Source: Erinaceus europaeus (Eukaryota > Chordata > Mammalia > Eulipotyphla > Erinaceidae). Taken from it: 64,000 nt of DNA. Positions 1 to 10,668 of this stretch are shown here, in pieces. Every line of letters begins with the position of its first letter. Within the stretch, counting starts at the first letter, position 1. Location of the stretch: the NCBI RefSeq assembly GCF_950295315.1, contig NC_080166.1, positions 102,474,999 to 102,538,998 on the forward strand. Direction: 5' to 3'. Under the pieces are notes generated by a model that made no database searches, had not been told where the DNA came from, and saw only the letters and a program-made list of their open reading frames with translations. The position numbers were made by a program, and so were the translations under genes.

Positions 1-1690
1 GTTGCCTTTATGCATAGTACTTCCAAATTTCATATGACTGATTCCTCCAGTACTCTTGATATTTTATAACTTGAAATATTTTAATTATCTTAGAATTATT
101 ATATCAGTATAGAATGAGATGCTGTATCATTAGCTATATTATTAGAAGACGCTATATCATTAGAAGAATATAATAATTAGTCCACTGATCCCTCTAATTA
201 TTTTGTTCCTTGATCTTCCTCAGTCACAGACATTCATCATCATACAATAGATGTCAATAATAACTGCAATCAGTGTCTAACAGTCAAGTATTTTAGGCAT
301 CACCCCTCCCTTTTTCTAATCTCTTTCTATAGTAATCTGACCCTAGTCATTCAACTAGCCCATAAAATCCGATATATTGAGTATATGGGTTTTTAAATAT
401 ATCTATCCACTCTTCTATATTTTCTTCCTTAGGAGAATAAACTTTTTAATATTACTATTAATTTTGGGAGCATCACTTCAATTTCTTTATTATCTGTTTT
501 AATTATAATTAATGGAATCATTACCAGTCAAGATAAAATCTGTCTGTGCCCTAAGTGTATAATACTCTTCCCTTATAGGTTCAATATTCTCTTGTTTATA
601 CTTGATTTACTCCTAAAGACTAGTTTATGTGGACTGCTGCAGCTGAATCCCTTACTCTTTGGGGTTTCTATTGATATAAATGAAATTTAAATAAAAATCT
701 TGCTATCATAAGGAGTTGGAGTTGCTTTGTTTGTAACATAATTTATAAGGATGTATGTAAAATATTCTTTCTATGAAAAAACTTCTATATAATTCTACCA
801 GTAAATTAAGAGACACTCAATACAGTGATTTTCCTTTTAAAAATCAGTCATAACTACTTTGTATATGTGCTGTTGAAGGGAGCACATTGCAACTTTGATT
901 GGTTTGTCTACTATTGAGCTAATAGTGAGTACACATTATGATGTTGCTTTTTTTCAGGCAAGAACAGAAATTTAGGGAAAACAGAATAAGCTCTGTGTCT
1001 GCTCAGTTATCAGTAGGATGACAAGTTTAAATTTTTAAGTGGTGTAGACACATTTGATCCCTGTAAATCAAATGATAACAAAAGATATTTTGCTATAAAT
1101 ATCTTGTGTACTGGAAAAGAATAAAAAAAAGTAAAAATCTGAGGACTTAGTTGAGGGTGAAATGTCCTATCTTAGAAAAATTGGATACCCCTCTTATCCT
1201 ATGGTCTTTTCAATATTTCCATTTATAACAAAAAAAAAGAAAGAAAAAATGTGGAAATGTACCCTTTTGACAAAAATTATCTTGTATATCAGCATTCCCT
1301 CAATAAATAATACTGAAGTTAAAAAAACGATAACCTCAAAAAAAGTCAAAGCAACATAAGTAATGATCAGTTGAACTGTGGTTTCTTTTGTTGAACATTT
1401 CCCACACATGTGCCTGTTTTGTTATTAACACTGAAAAATCTCCTTTACTGTAGTTTGTCTCCGTTCATATCAGTCTTAATAATGATAATAAATTTAGGCT
1501 GAAACATTACATAACAAAAAGAGTATAATGCCAGAGGATGGGGTTAATATGGTCATTTACTACTCTCACAGCAATACTTACCTATTAATGTGAAATGAAA
1601 GGAAGAAATATAGAAATTAACACATATTTTGTCTCCTACATAGATGGATTAAAATCAGGGCAGAACATTATTTAATGATCCCTTTCTGTC
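1..1690. other. AT-rich unique sequence, no gene seen
   Basis: I see no long reading frame, splice-flanked exon or recognisable repeat here. The sequence is AT-rich with short A/T runs. A short stretch near 1185-1225 resembles the end of the L1 3' UTR found elsewhere in the window (cccctcttatcctatggt) and is followed by an A-rich run, so a small L1 3' tail may lie at about 1185-1250. Confidence 0.5.
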
Positions 1691-1701
1691 CTATGCAATA
1701 A

Positions 1702-1743
1702 AAAAAAGAAAGGAAGGAAGGAAGGAAGGAAGGAAGGAAGGAA

Positions 1744-1801
<58 letters not shown>

Positions 1802-1812
1802 AAAAAGAAAGG
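1702..1812. repeat. (GGAA)n/(GAAA)n microsatellite
   Basis: A purine tract begins as AAGG repeats and changes to AAAG repeats across about 110 bp. The change of unit suggests a point mutation that spread by slippage. It is followed directly by a SINE-tail module at 1823, so it probably grew from that SINE's A-rich region. Predicted reading frames across it are low-complexity artefacts. Confidence 0.95.
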
Positions 1813-1821
1813 GAGAGAGAA

Positions 1822-1890
1822 AATGACCACCGGGAGCAGTGGATTCCTACTGCTTGCATCAAGTCCTAACAATAACCCTAGAGGGAAAAA
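1822..1890 (+). mobile_element. SINE 3' module (fragment)
   Basis: The stretch contains gggagcagtggatt followed by aacaataaccctagagg. It matches the module that follows a complete SINE head at about 4203-4272, and its reverse complement at about 13250-13316. It is therefore the 3' extension of a longer SINE variant, here without its head. Confidence 0.7.
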
Positions 1891-2222
1891 AAATATTAAT
1901 GAAACATCTATTTGTTTATGCATAAGGAGAAAAGAGACATCAGGAATATATTTCTGTCAATTTCTGATTCAATTGAACTATACTCATTAAATGACTAAAT
2001 AAAATGAAGGGAGGAAATTCAATTCATTTTCAGCACAAAATATAAATATAGAATTTTTTCATTTGTTTTATAATTTAATTTTATGTTTTGCTATTTCATG
2101 TTACTGCTATTTAGAGTAAGACTTGAGTGAAATCTCTGTAAATGACTCTTCTCCACCTATTTGAATTTATCTTTCTACAAATTTCCTTATTGTTTAACTC
2201 AAAATAACAAACTATCTTTTTA

Positions 2223-2325
2223 TGGCCTTGAGAGCCATTGTTGGGGCTTGATACCAGCACTAACCAGTGCTCGTTTTTTTCTGTTTTATTTGATAAAATA
2301 GAGAGAATTTGACAGAGGAGGGGAA
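2223..2325 (-). mobile_element. SINE fragment, reverse orientation
   Basis: The reverse complement carries the SINE 3' module (ggggcttgataccagcac on the + strand) and the tail side of the SINE body (gatagagggggac). A forward SINE follows directly at 2331, giving a head-to-head repeat cluster. Confidence 0.6.
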
Positions 2326-2330
2326 GATAG

Positions 2331-2597
2331 AGGGGGACTTGGGCAGTAGTGCAGCAGGTTAAATGCACATGGTGCAAAGCATAAGGATCATCTAGCCCAC
2401 AGCTACCCACTTGCAGAGGAGTCTCTTCACAAGAGGTGAAGCAGGTCTGCATGTGTCTATCTTTCTCTCCCCCTCTCTGTCTTCCACTCCTTCATTTCTC
2501 TATGTCCTATCCAACAACAAAGACATCAATAATAACTACAACAATAAAACAACAAAAGCAACAAAAGGGAATAAATAAATAAATATTTTTAAAAGAG
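2331..2597 (+). mobile_element. tRNA-derived SINE (A type)
   Basis: A diverged copy of the abundant SINE. It begins with a tRNA-like head (gggcagtagtgcagcaggtt), has a body with the characteristic gtgaagcaggtctgca, a CT-rich section and an ACAACAATAA/AAATAAATA tail. Divergence from the 56.27 kb copy shows that it is old. Confidence 0.85.
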
Positions 2598-2599
2598 GG

Positions 2600-2738
2600 G
2601 GAGGGGCAGATAAACACTTGCAGATGTGCTTCAGTGAAGCTTTTCCCCTGCAGGTGGGGAGCAGGGGGTTGAACCTGGGTCCTTGCACATGGTGACATGT
2701 GTACTCAACCAGGTGTGCCACTACCTGTCCTCCATGGA
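2600..2738 (-). mobile_element. tRNA-derived SINE (B type), reverse
   Basis: The + strand reads ctgcaggtggggagcagg, then ttgaacctgggtccttgc and a tRNA-like end (ccaggtgtgccactacct). This is the reverse complement of a shorter SINE subtype whose head has CACAC/ACATGT spacing rather than GCGCAGGTGG. Confidence 0.75.
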
Positions 2739-2749
2739 CTATTTTTTAA

Positions 2750-3060
2750 AATAATTTTTACTGGCTGGGTAGTGACTTACAATGTAGTTGTTGACACATG
2801 GGCACACTCCCTCATCTCCCTGTGGTAGGTGTCTGTAAAAGGCTCTCACTCTCAGCTTATGTTCTTTTTCATCATCATGCTCTGGGTCCCTGATATCTTC
2901 TCTACCCTCTCTTTTCCTCCCCCATAGTTCTTTGTTTTGATGCAAAACATCACACCCAGTCCAGATTTACCTTGTGTTTTACCTTTATTTTTTCTCAAAT
3001 TTTATCTCTAAGTGACATCATCTAGTATTCATATTCTCTTTTGTTTTCTCATCCCAGATG
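2750..3060 (-). mobile_element. Degraded L1 3' end, antisense
   Basis: The order of motifs (ttttgatgcaaaacatcaca, cccagtccag, then gtgttttacctt) parallels the antisense L1 3' ends at 22010-22325 and 27240-27540, but with much more divergence. I infer an older L1 subfamily. Confidence 0.55.
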
Positions 3061-3205
3061 AGGTACAATATTTTAAAGAATATATATCTTATATAGAATA
3101 CCCACTGCTCTAGTTGATCAAAGAATTCAAATGCAACATAGAGATTATTTTTCCATTACAAAGTATTTGAAATAGTTGTTGAGGCATTTAGAAATCACAA
3201 TAATC

Positions 3206-3479
3206 AGGAGTCATGCGGTAGCATAGTGGGTTAATTGCACGTGGCACAAAGCACAAGGATTGGCATAAGGATCCCAGTTTGAGCCCCCGGCTCCCCACCT
3301 GCAGGGGTGTCACTTCACAGGCGGTGAAGCAGGTCTGCAGGTGTCTATCTTTCTCTCCTCCTCTCTGTCTTACCCTCCTCTCTCTATTTTATCTCTGCTC
3401 TATCCAACAATGACGGCATCAATAATAACTACAACAATAAAAAAGGGCAACAAAAGGGAAAATAAATATTTTTAAAAGA
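3206..3479 (+). mobile_element. tRNA-derived SINE (A type) with TSD
   Basis: A full copy: head aggagtcatgcggtagcata, body with gcggtgaagcaggtctgcag, and tail ending AAATATTTTTAAAAG. Similar flanks (gaaatcacaataat before, gaaataacaataat after) look like a one-mismatch target-site duplication. Confidence 0.9.
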
Positions 3480-3922
3480 AATAACAATAATTGCATTTTA
3501 TTTGTATTTATGTAAGAATTATTTTATTCACTAGTCATTATATCATTGTGGAATGCCAAAAAAATTGTTAACAGAACAGACTTTTTATACAGATTTTCTA
3601 CTCATATTCTTGTCAACTTATACTTTGCTAAGTGTAAGACAGAAGCTGCTTTTACTAACAACATAGATCCATGAATTAAATTCTTGATCTGAAGCTTCTT
3701 CAGATCATTTTCATGCAAAATCCATTCAATATATTTTTAAGGTTTCTTTATTGGGTATGCACTATCGTATCTCACTCCTACAATCTTGTTATATCTTTCT
3801 TTCAGATAAAAAGATTCATAATGGCTGGCAGTGGCACCCTAGCTTGAGCATATACATTACAGTACACATCATTATCCTATGTTTTTTTTCAGTGTTTCCT
3901 TTTTATAAATACTTTTTTTAAA

Positions 3923-4274
3923 GGGGGGGATTGGGAGGTAGTGCAACAGGTTAAGCGCACATGACATGAAGTGCAAGCACTGGCATAAGGATCCAGGTTC
4001 AAGCCCCCAGCTCCCCACCTGCAGGGGGGGTTGCTTCACAAGCTGTGAGGCAGGTCTGCAGGTGTCTTTCTTTCTCTCCTTCTGTCTTCCCCTTCTCTCT
4101 CCATTTCTCTTTGCCCTATCCAATAATATCAATAACAACAATTTATTATTAATAGTAGCCACAACAATGTTAAACAACAAGGGCAACAAAAGGGGAAAAA
4201 AATAGCCTCCAGGAGCAGTGGATTTGTGGTGCAGGAACCGAGGAGCCCCAGCAATAACCCTGAAGGCAAAAAAA
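3923..4274 (+). mobile_element. Long SINE variant with 3' module
   Basis: A complete A-type SINE head and body is followed by the extra 3' module (cctccaggagcagtggat ... caataaccctg). It is the best example in the window of the long, composite form. Confidence 0.85.
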
Positions 4275-4278
4275 GTAG

Positions 4279-4412
4279 GTTCAAGCCCCTGTTCCCCACC
4301 TGCAGGGGGAAAGCCTTGTGAGCAGTGAAGCAGTGCTACAGATGTCTCTCCCTCTCTCTCCTTCTCCACTCTCAATTTCTCTCTGCCCCATCCAAAATAA
4401 ATAAATAAATGA
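4279..4412 (+). mobile_element. SINE body fragment (B type)
   Basis: It starts mid-head at gttcaagcccctgttcccca, with cctgcagggggaaagcctt, gtgaagcagtg and an AATAAATAAATA tail. It directly abuts the previous SINE, so the pair is either a fusion or a tandem insertion. Confidence 0.75.
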
Positions 4413-4494
4413 AATATTTTTCAAAGATTCATGGTAGCAGCATTGACTGAGATAGAAGACTATAGTGCCTTCTGTTATGTGCTGTCACTAGCAG

Positions 4495-4720
4495 TATAAA
4501 ATATATTTTCTTGGTGTACTGAACCAAAGTAAAAGACTCTGAGGATGGGGTATGGGGGAGGGTTCAGGTCCTGGAACATAATCACTGAGGAGGACTTATG
4601 AGGGGTTAGACTGTTATGTGGAAAACTTAGAATCATTATACATGTACAAGCTACTGTATTTTACTGTTGACTGTAAACCATTACCCCCCATAAAGAAAAG
4701 AAAAAAAGATTTTTCTGAAG
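4495..4720 (+). mobile_element. L1 3' end, sense (old subfamily)
   Basis: It contains agtaaaagactctgaggatg, ggttcaggtcctggaaca, then ttactgttgactgtaaacca and an A-rich tail after taaagaaaag. The same order is seen at 61515-61745. This is the 3' UTR of an older L1 subfamily, different from the long 3' UTR at 41-42 kb. Confidence 0.7.
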
Positions 4721-4751
4721 ACATCAACATATATGAGTGATTAAGTGTAAA

Positions 4752-4955
4752 AAAAGAAGCCACCTTCAACCTTCTGTATTCCACAATGGCCATGGGTCCA
4801 TACTCCCAGAGGGTTAAAGACTGGGAAAACTATCAGGGGAGGGGATGGGATACAGAGTTCTGGTGATGGGAATTGTGTGAAGTTGTACCCCTCTTATCCT
4901 ATGGTTTTGTCAATGTTTCCTTTTTATAAATAAAAAAAATTTTAAAAAGAGGCCA
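4752..4955 (+). mobile_element. L1 3' UTR tail fragment, sense
   Basis: It matches the last ~200 bp of the full-length L1 (42240-42420): gggtccatactcccagaggg, ctatcaggggagg, gaattgtgtgaagttgtacc, and an A-rich tail. Confidence 0.85.
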
Positions 4956-5147
4956 ATGAAATTAATAAATTTATTTAAGCAATATTTTTCAAGTTTTCAT
5001 TATATTTGACAAACGCAAAAAAGAGAATTTTTCCACATTATAAAATTTAAAGACACTTGAAAACTGTCTTTTAGTAATAAATGGAATAATGGTGCATTGT
5101 GGTGTTTCTCTCTTTATATTTATATTTCGGTTATCCCTTATTCTATT

Positions 5148-5312
5148 TTTTTATTTTAGTATTGTATAATGAGAGAGAGATATAGCTAGAAAAACAGAAA
5201 GAGAAATACTATAACACTGTTTAGTCTGACCTAAGGTGGTGCTGGGGGATCTTGGAGCCACAGGCATGAAAACCTTTTGCGTAACCATTATGCTATCTCC
5301 TCAGTCCTCAGC
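5148..5312 (-). mobile_element. Second tRNA-derived SINE family, reverse
   Basis: The reverse complement begins like a tRNA gene (gaggagatagcataatggtt on the minus strand) and ends in GAGAGAGAT-rich sequence. It matches copies at 7472 (+) and 21393 (-). It is distinct in head sequence from the A and B types. Confidence 0.7.
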
Positions 5313-6690
5313 CATTATTTTAATGGTATGTTTTTTGTGTGTGTTTGCTTGGTTTTTGTTTTTAGAAAAATATGAACAGTGACTACAGCTCATTTTGATA
5401 AACAAAGATAGTGTTTTACCTTGGAAAGCAAGAATAGTAAATTCTTGGTTTTGATAGTAATTAGGGAAAGGTAGATGTCAGCTAAAAGACCATGTATTTC
5501 AATATATAGACTAATGTTTCACACATAGTGTTCCTTATATCTAGTTATTTGGAAAACACTAGTTGTAGGTATTATTGATCAATGGGTATTATAAGTAATT
5601 GTACTAATACTAATGCTTTTAAATTTTCTCATTTAAATGTGTTTATCAAAATATATTTGCTTGAATTGGTTTTTGGCTAATGATTTGCAGCTTTACATAT
5701 GGTGACATTATTGTGGATACCTACTTTCTGGTACTTGTAACTCTCCCCCTATCTTACTTCTCCACATGACCTGCTGATACCTTCAATTTTGCAACGTTTG
5801 TCTCTAACAATATAATTCAAGATGTAATTAATTACAATGACCTCAAAGTCAGTTAGACTGGAAGTATGCTACAGAAAATAGTTAATTTGCCTTCCTGTAT
5901 TTGATTGAAGCTTACTGGGGACATAACTGGCCTCTGAACTGTGGAAAAAACAGTGCCAAATAAATATTATATCAGTCAATCTATTGATGAATCAGGAACG
6001 ACAAGGAATGTTGGCTTCTTTCATCTTCCTGGAAATTGGATTACAGAACTTATTTCAGAGCCAAAGCAAAGAATGTCAAAATAGTTCTAGCAACCAATAT
6101 TCTGAGAAAAGACTGTGTCACTAACAAAAATCAAATGTGTTATCACCCTATCAATGCAGAGTAAATCACATTATTAATTTTCCGAGGGCTGCAAATATCT
6201 GCCATAATAAAGTTGCTGAACGTTTTCAATGTCAGATATTTGAGTATCGCAGACATAGTTTTGTATCTATATTTTTTTCATGGAACTTGTTTTCAACTGA
6301 AAAAGCATATTAAAAATATTATATTACAGAGAAATAATACTGGCAGTGTTAACGTAGTGTTACCTCTTTGATCAATGGTTCAGGTCACTGTAGTTCTCTC
6401 AATAATCAAGTGAAGTTTGTTTTAAAGGATACACTGATTTGTATCTCACTACATTTTATATAGTTTTGACTGCAGGAATTTTTTTTCTTAAGGAATTTCA
6501 GTTTCATCCAAAAATAAAAGAAGATTCTGGGAAGTTCAATGGCATATCAATTAACTAAGGAATTCATTCATTACTTTTCAGTTTTGGAGAACATGAAGAC
6601 ATTAATTTCTGCATTTAAGCCCTACAAATTTGCAGTAGTGTAAATAATAATTATAAATTTACCTGCATAAAAAGAACATTAGGAAATGCT
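5313..6690. other. Unique AT-rich sequence, no gene seen
   Basis: No reading frame of note and no repeat recognised. It is one of the longer repeat-poor stretches in the window. Without a cross-species alignment I cannot say whether any of it is conserved. Confidence 0.5.
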
Positions 6691-6708
6691 ATAGAAACAC
6701 TACGTGGT

Positions 6709-6980
6709 GGGGGTTGGGTGGTAGAGCAGCAGCTTAAGTGCACCTGGCGCAAAGCACTAGGACCTGCATAAGGATACTGGTTTGAGCCCCAGGCTCCCCA
6801 CCTGCAGGGGAGTGTCCTCACTGGTGGTGAAGCAGGTCTGTAGGTATCTATCTTTCTCTCCCCCTCTTTGCCTTCCCCTCCTCTCTCCATCTCTCTCTGT
6901 CCTATCCAACAATGAATGACATCAACAACAACAATAATAACCACAGCAAGGGCAACAAAAGGGGGAGAAAAGAAAAAGAA
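6709..6980 (+). mobile_element. tRNA-derived SINE (A type) with 16-bp TSD
   Basis: A complete SINE flanked by perfect copies of agaaacactacgtggt at 6693-6708 and 6981-6996. The tail is AAAAGAAAAAGAA-like. The perfect duplication points to L1-mediated insertion that is not very old. Confidence 0.95.
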
Positions 6981-6996
6981 AGAAACACTACGTGGT

Positions 6997-7471
6997 AGTA
7001 CCTTAACATATTAGATTTTTATGGAAAGTTTCCTTATGCTTGAGCAGCATTATTTACAAAACGGGGAAAAAAAGCACAATCACACATGTGTTTACTTGTA
7101 CACATGGAGACAGCCTTTTTAATTTTTTTTTTGCAGCTGTGTGACAAAAATACTAACATACAGTTTCTGATTCATGAAAAAGAATATGAAGTCAACTGTA
7201 GGACATTTTCTACTCTTTTATCTGCTTCCTATATACTTTTGTTACTTTCAGTATTAATGCATTATCCTTCTTTGTAGGAAGACACTTTCCTTTTTTTTTT
7301 AATATTCCTCTAAAAGTGCCTCCAAGTCTTCAGTATTAGGGGTAGTATTTTCAGACTTGTTATATCTTAGGTATTGATCAGTCTGTTCTGAAGTCTGGGG
7401 TTTTATTTTCTGTTGCTTTAATAATGTCATGTTATAGCCTTATAATGGGAAATGTTTCTAATGATCTCCCC
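6997..7471. other. Unique sequence, no gene seen
   Basis: AT-rich with several T runs. A 63-codon open frame at 7086-7277 has no recognisable domain and is of chance length. Confidence 0.5.
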
Positions 7472-7600
7472 TGGACTGGGGAGATAGCATAATGGTTTTG
7501 CAAAAAGACTCTTATGCCTGAGATTCCAAAGTCACATGTTCTGTCCCCTGCACGACTATAAGCCAGAGCTGAGCAGTGCTATGATTAAACAAACAAAAAT
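7472..7600 (+). mobile_element. Second tRNA-derived SINE family
   Basis: The head ctggggagatagcataatgg is tRNA-like, followed by gattccaaagtcacatgttc (a B-box-like region) and agagctgagcagtgct, then an A-rich tail. It is the forward version of the copies at 5148-5312 and 21393-21570. Confidence 0.75.
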
Positions 7601-7926
7601 TCAAACCTCCCACCTACCAATGTCATCCCCCACCAAAGTGTTATATTCCCCCATTTCAGTTCAAACCCCTTTTGTTTCACACTGTTTGTCCTCACTAATA
7701 TCCTAAAAATCTGCTGATATAGATTAAAGGTTTGTTATTATTTTATCCTATCTTTTTCTTTATTAAGTCCATCATAGAAGACAAATCATTGGATATTTGT
7801 CTCTTCTTGGCTAATTTTCCTCAGCTTGACTCCCTTTATTTCCTTCCATATTGTCAGAGTCTCAAAACTGGGTCAGGTTAGAAACTTAGAAATCTAAAAT
7901 ACCTCTTAATTTAAAATATATGAAAA
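7601..7926. other. Unique sequence upstream of ERV 1
   Basis: No gene seen. Parts (agattaaaggtttgttatta ... gtccatcatagaagacaaat) may be a decayed antisense L1, but I cannot support this firmly. Confidence 0.35.
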
Positions 7927-7932
7927 GTACTG

Positions 7933-8256
7933 TGTTGTATGCTTTACATTAGATTGTTCTAGCTCTCCCCCTGCCAAGAAAATTGGATCAGTCCTGCTAG
8001 TTTCGTGGGCCCACTTGGCCGCGCCCCAAGGAACCCCGAGAGAGTTCCAGAGTTCCAGAGTTTGAGAGTGCTTGGCGCCGCCGCGGGGGAAAGAGGCAAC
8101 AGAGTTCTGTTTGGTGATTAGTTTGGGTTAGTTTATGAATCATTGTTCCTGAATAAAGAAATACAGCTTCCCTGCCCAGCCGTATGTCTCTGGTCGTCTC
8201 TGTTACCTGCCCGTGAAGCTAGCCCAGCCAGCTAGAGCCACCGAATTTTAACAACA
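7933..8256 (+). repeat. ERV 1 5' LTR
   Basis: Starts TGTTGTATGC and ends TTTTAACAACA. The polyadenylation signal AATAAA is at 8152-8157. No convincing TATA box was seen. A short internal duplication (agagttcc agagttcc) lies near 8041-8058. Confidence 0.95.
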
Positions 8257-8258
8257 AA

Positions 8259-8275
8259 TGGCGCCCACGTGGACC
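8259..8275 (+). promoter_or_regulatory. ERV 1 primer binding site (tRNA-Lys type, degenerate)
   Basis: TGGCGCCCACGTGGACC follows the LTR after a 2-base spacer. It resembles the tRNA-Lys1,2 site used by betaretrovirus-like elements, with about one base missing in the A run and a changed 3' end. Confidence 0.8.
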
Positions 8276-8326
8276 TGACCTGCGCATCTCTCAGATAAGT
8301 GAAGATTATTTGGCTACCTATGTACT

Positions 8327-9231
8327 ATGGCCTTCTCTTCTGCTTGTGAAGAGATCTCCAAAGGCCTCTGCTCTTTATTCACGAGACTGTTTTTCTGTTT
8401 CTGGAACATTTATCTCTTGACCACTCTGTGGTTTCCACTCATTCGGGCGAACTCAGAACAGCCAGCGGGGCGAGGCGTGGAGCTGCTGTTTCCACCTGGT
8501 TAAGCAGCCAGCCAGCCGGCTGCGCCCATTCAACCCCGCGCACAGTGCCCGCAGCTCCGCAGCCCCACAGCCCACAGGAGGCCGACGCCACCACACAGGA
8601 GCCTGAAGCCAACACGCAGGAGCCCGATGCCACCACACAGGAGCCCGATGCCAACACGCTGGAGCCCGATGCCAACACGCAGGAGCCTGATGCCACCACG
8701 CAGGAGCCCAATGCCAGCACGCAGGCCAGCCCACAGGAGCCGGCTCTCCACCGCGTGGCGCAGGGCACTGGACGCGTGATCCCTCCACGCTGCTCGGCCA
8801 CTGCGAACAGGGCAGCAGACATGGCAGGGCCATGGGGCAGGGCTGTGGTGGCCTATCATGGTCGCCACCCCTGGGCACCTCGGCCCACGCCTTCTACAAG
8901 GATGGCATGCCCGCCCTCGTGCTATGAATTCTGGAATGATCCCGGACCTCCCGGACCCCCGGGCTCCCTGCCAAAACTGGGCACATGAGATCTCCAGCTG
9001 CCGGTCCAGTCTGAAGGCAGACAAGCTGGAGTACGCAGAGATTTGTACAGAGATCGCAACCTGCAATTCCTAGAAGTGAAACTGCCCAAGAGACCACCAC
9101 TGGACAACGCACCCCCCCAACAACTAAGACAGTACAGATTTAAATTCGTGTTTAAAATGACATGTCTTCGTAACAAAGGTTTCTCTCTTTGTGTATTAAT
9201 GACCATGTTTATGTGTATGTTTAAAGTTTGA
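8327..9231 (+). pseudogene. ERV 1 internal ORF region, frameshifted, with 21-bp coding repeat
   Basis: An ATG at 8327 lies at the same place as the ATG that opens the 175-codon frame of ERV 3 (51553). Its first ~45 codons are nearly the same as in ERV 3, including a hydrophobic stretch rich in F, L and W. Here the frame closes near 8501. The homologous downstream sequence continues in another frame (open from 8428 to 8988) and then in a third segment (9043-9231). Between about 8577 and 8735 lies a 21-bp repeat coding for units like TQEPDAT/TQEPDAN, about seven copies; ERV 3 has about two. After the repeat comes a region rich in P, G and R ending in a CYE-W-DPGPPG motif shared with ERVs 2 and 3. 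No known retroviral domain was recognised. It may be a remnant of a leader or gag-position ORF, or a captured sequence. Function unknown. Confidence 0.5.
8577..8735 (+). repeat. 21-bp coding minisatellite in ERV 1
   Basis: Units of the type CAGGAGCCCGATGCCACCACA vary mainly at the last two codons. Because the unit is a multiple of three, copy number can change without shifting the frame. The strand is GC-rich and contrasts with the AT-rich surroundings. Confidence 0.85.
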
Positions 9232-9925
9232 TAAACAGTAACTTTAGATTCTTAATAGTAAAAGTTAAAGGAAAAAGGTTTTCAACGTAATTCTCATAAA
9301 GATAAAATTAACTTACATTTAAAGTCTGAGGTAAAAATTAGTTAACAATCAATATATTTTAAATAAGTTAGTCTAAACAAAAGGTTAAATAGACTTGTTG
9401 ATATGTAAAACTCTCGATTACCTTCTCTGTTAGAAATGGTAGATTACACAATGGCTATGCTAATTATTCTCAAGCCTGAGGTTTTCTTTCCTGTGCACAC
9501 CTAGGGTGTGTCTCCATCTTGAATGGGTGTAACAAAAGGTTAAAAAGACGTTGTTGATATGTAAAAGTCTCAAATTCCTTCTCTATTAGAAATTTTAGAT
9601 TGTGCTGTGGTTATGCTAATAACAAGTTTTGTTTCATAGTAAGTAAATTGCAGCCAGCTGCCTTTGGGACTCTAGGCCATTCCCCACCCCCATACAAATG
9701 CCTGTCAAGACAAGTACGCCCCCCAGAGGCAAGAAATGTTTTTTTAAGCTGATAAAGTTTTGCCCACAGAGGCAAGAAATGGCCCCCTCAGGCCTTCCCT
9801 TGGCAGCACACTGGTTCTTGTTACTTGCTTATATGTTTCTCCATGTTTGTGTCAGTTTCTTTTTTAAAAATGCCTGTACGATATAGGTTTCTGTTCACCC
9901 TACACCCATGATACTGTAGTCATTT

Positions 9926-9946
9926 AGTTAAAAAGAAAAGGGGGAA
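9926..9946 (+). promoter_or_regulatory. ERV 1 polypurine tract
   Basis: The sequence aaaaagaaaagggggaa lies directly before the 3' LTR start at 9948. This is the usual place and composition for the plus-strand primer. Confidence 0.85.
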
Positions 9947-9947
9947 T

Positions 9948-10271
9948 TGTTGTATGCTTTACATTAGGTTGTTCTAGCTCTCCCCCTGCCAAGAAAATTG
10001 GATCAGTCCTGCTAGTTTCGTGGGCCCACTTGGCCCCACCCCAAGGAACCCTGAGAGAGTTCCAGAGTTCCAGAGTTTGAGAGTGCTTGGCACCGCCACG
10101 GGGGAAAGAGGCAACAGAGTTCTGTTTGGTGATTAGTTTGGGTTAGTTTATGAATCATTGTTCCTGAATAAAGAAATACAACTTCCCTGCCCAGCCATAT
10201 GTCTCTGGTCATCTCTGTTACCCACCTGTGAAGCTAGCCCAGCCAGCTAGAGCCACGGAATTTTAACAACA
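9948..10271 (+). repeat. ERV 1 3' LTR
   Basis: 324 bp, the same length as the 5' LTR. AATAAA is at 10167-10172. It ends AACAACA, directly followed by the target-site copy gtactg. Confidence 0.95.
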
Positions 10272-10314
10272 GTACTGTGCTAGGGCCCACATATGAGTAT
10301 TATCACCACTCCAC

Positions 10315-10378
10315 TGTCATTTTGGTCTGTTGCCTGTGTGTGGAACCAAAATTTTTGTCCCTGTTCAGGGCGCCATTA
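10315..10378 (-). other. Extra PBS and leader segment at the 3' end of ERV 2
   Basis: These 64 bp repeat the sequence that normally follows the 5' LTR (12291-12348), including a second primer binding site at 10357-10375. About 5 of the ~58 comparable bases differ, more than the LTRs do. The outermost ~7 bases do not match the leader. The segment is inside the ctccac target-site duplication, so it was part of the integrated DNA and not a later duplication. Confidence 0.85.
10357..10375 (-). promoter_or_regulatory. Second primer binding site in ERV 2
   Basis: The minus strand reads TGGCGCCCTGAACAGGGAC, which is the tRNA-Lys3-type site with one inserted T. It lies just outside the 3' LTR, where a primer site is not expected. 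Confidence 0.85.
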
Positions 10379-10668
10379 TGTTGTTTTCTCCGGGGCTGGC
10401 TTCACGGGCGGGTAACAGATGACCAAAAACACAGGGCTGAGCTGAGAATGCAGTTTAATCTTTATTCATGAGCGAGCAAACAGTCCAACACCTAATCACC
10501 ACACTATGTGCTCCTCCATCTTTCTCCTCTGGCGGCAGAGAGGAACTCAGGAAGTACGTAGGATAAGGGGGCAGGGAGAAGGGAGAAGCACAAAACTAGC
10601 AAGGGCTAAACCACAATCTCCCGGAGGCAGGGGGAGTTGAGACCAAACCAATGTGAAGCATACCAACA
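10379..10668 (-). repeat. ERV 2 3' LTR
   Basis: 290 bp; on the minus strand it starts TGTTGGTATGC and ends GAAAACAACA. It is preceded (higher coordinates) by a purine-rich tract, aaaaagaaaagggggaa on the minus strand. Confidence 0.92.

Larger units (their letters stand above)
7933..10271 (+). mobile_element. ERV 1: non-autonomous class II ERV with 6-bp TSD
   Basis: A 2.34-kb element with two 324-bp LTRs (7933-8256 and 9948-10271), a tRNA-Lys-type primer binding site just inside the 5' LTR, and a polypurine tract just before the 3' LTR. It is bounded by perfect copies of gtactg (7927-7932 and 10272-10277). A 6-bp duplication and a TGGCGCCCA-type primer site fit betaretrovirus-like class II ERVs. 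The interior has no recognisable gag, protease, polymerase or envelope gene, only a short GC-rich ORF region and an AT-rich part, so movement must have used enzymes supplied in trans. By my count the LTRs differ at about 13 of 324 positions, mostly C/G to T/A type, several of them at CpG. Close relatives lie at 10315-12636 (reverse) and 51158-53228. Confidence 0.93.

Noticed and set aside
1668..1923. Open frames of 64 and 83 codons on the minus strand
   Set aside because: They are translations of the GGAA/GAAA microsatellite (S/F/L repeats).
2111..4375. Several open frames of 60-170 codons
   Set aside because: They run through SINE bodies, mostly antisense. Similar frames appear wherever this SINE occurs.
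9948..10271. G-to-A changes in the ERV 1 3' LTR as APOBEC editing
   Set aside because: Many of the changes are at CpG, and the sample is small, so ordinary CpG decay explains them.
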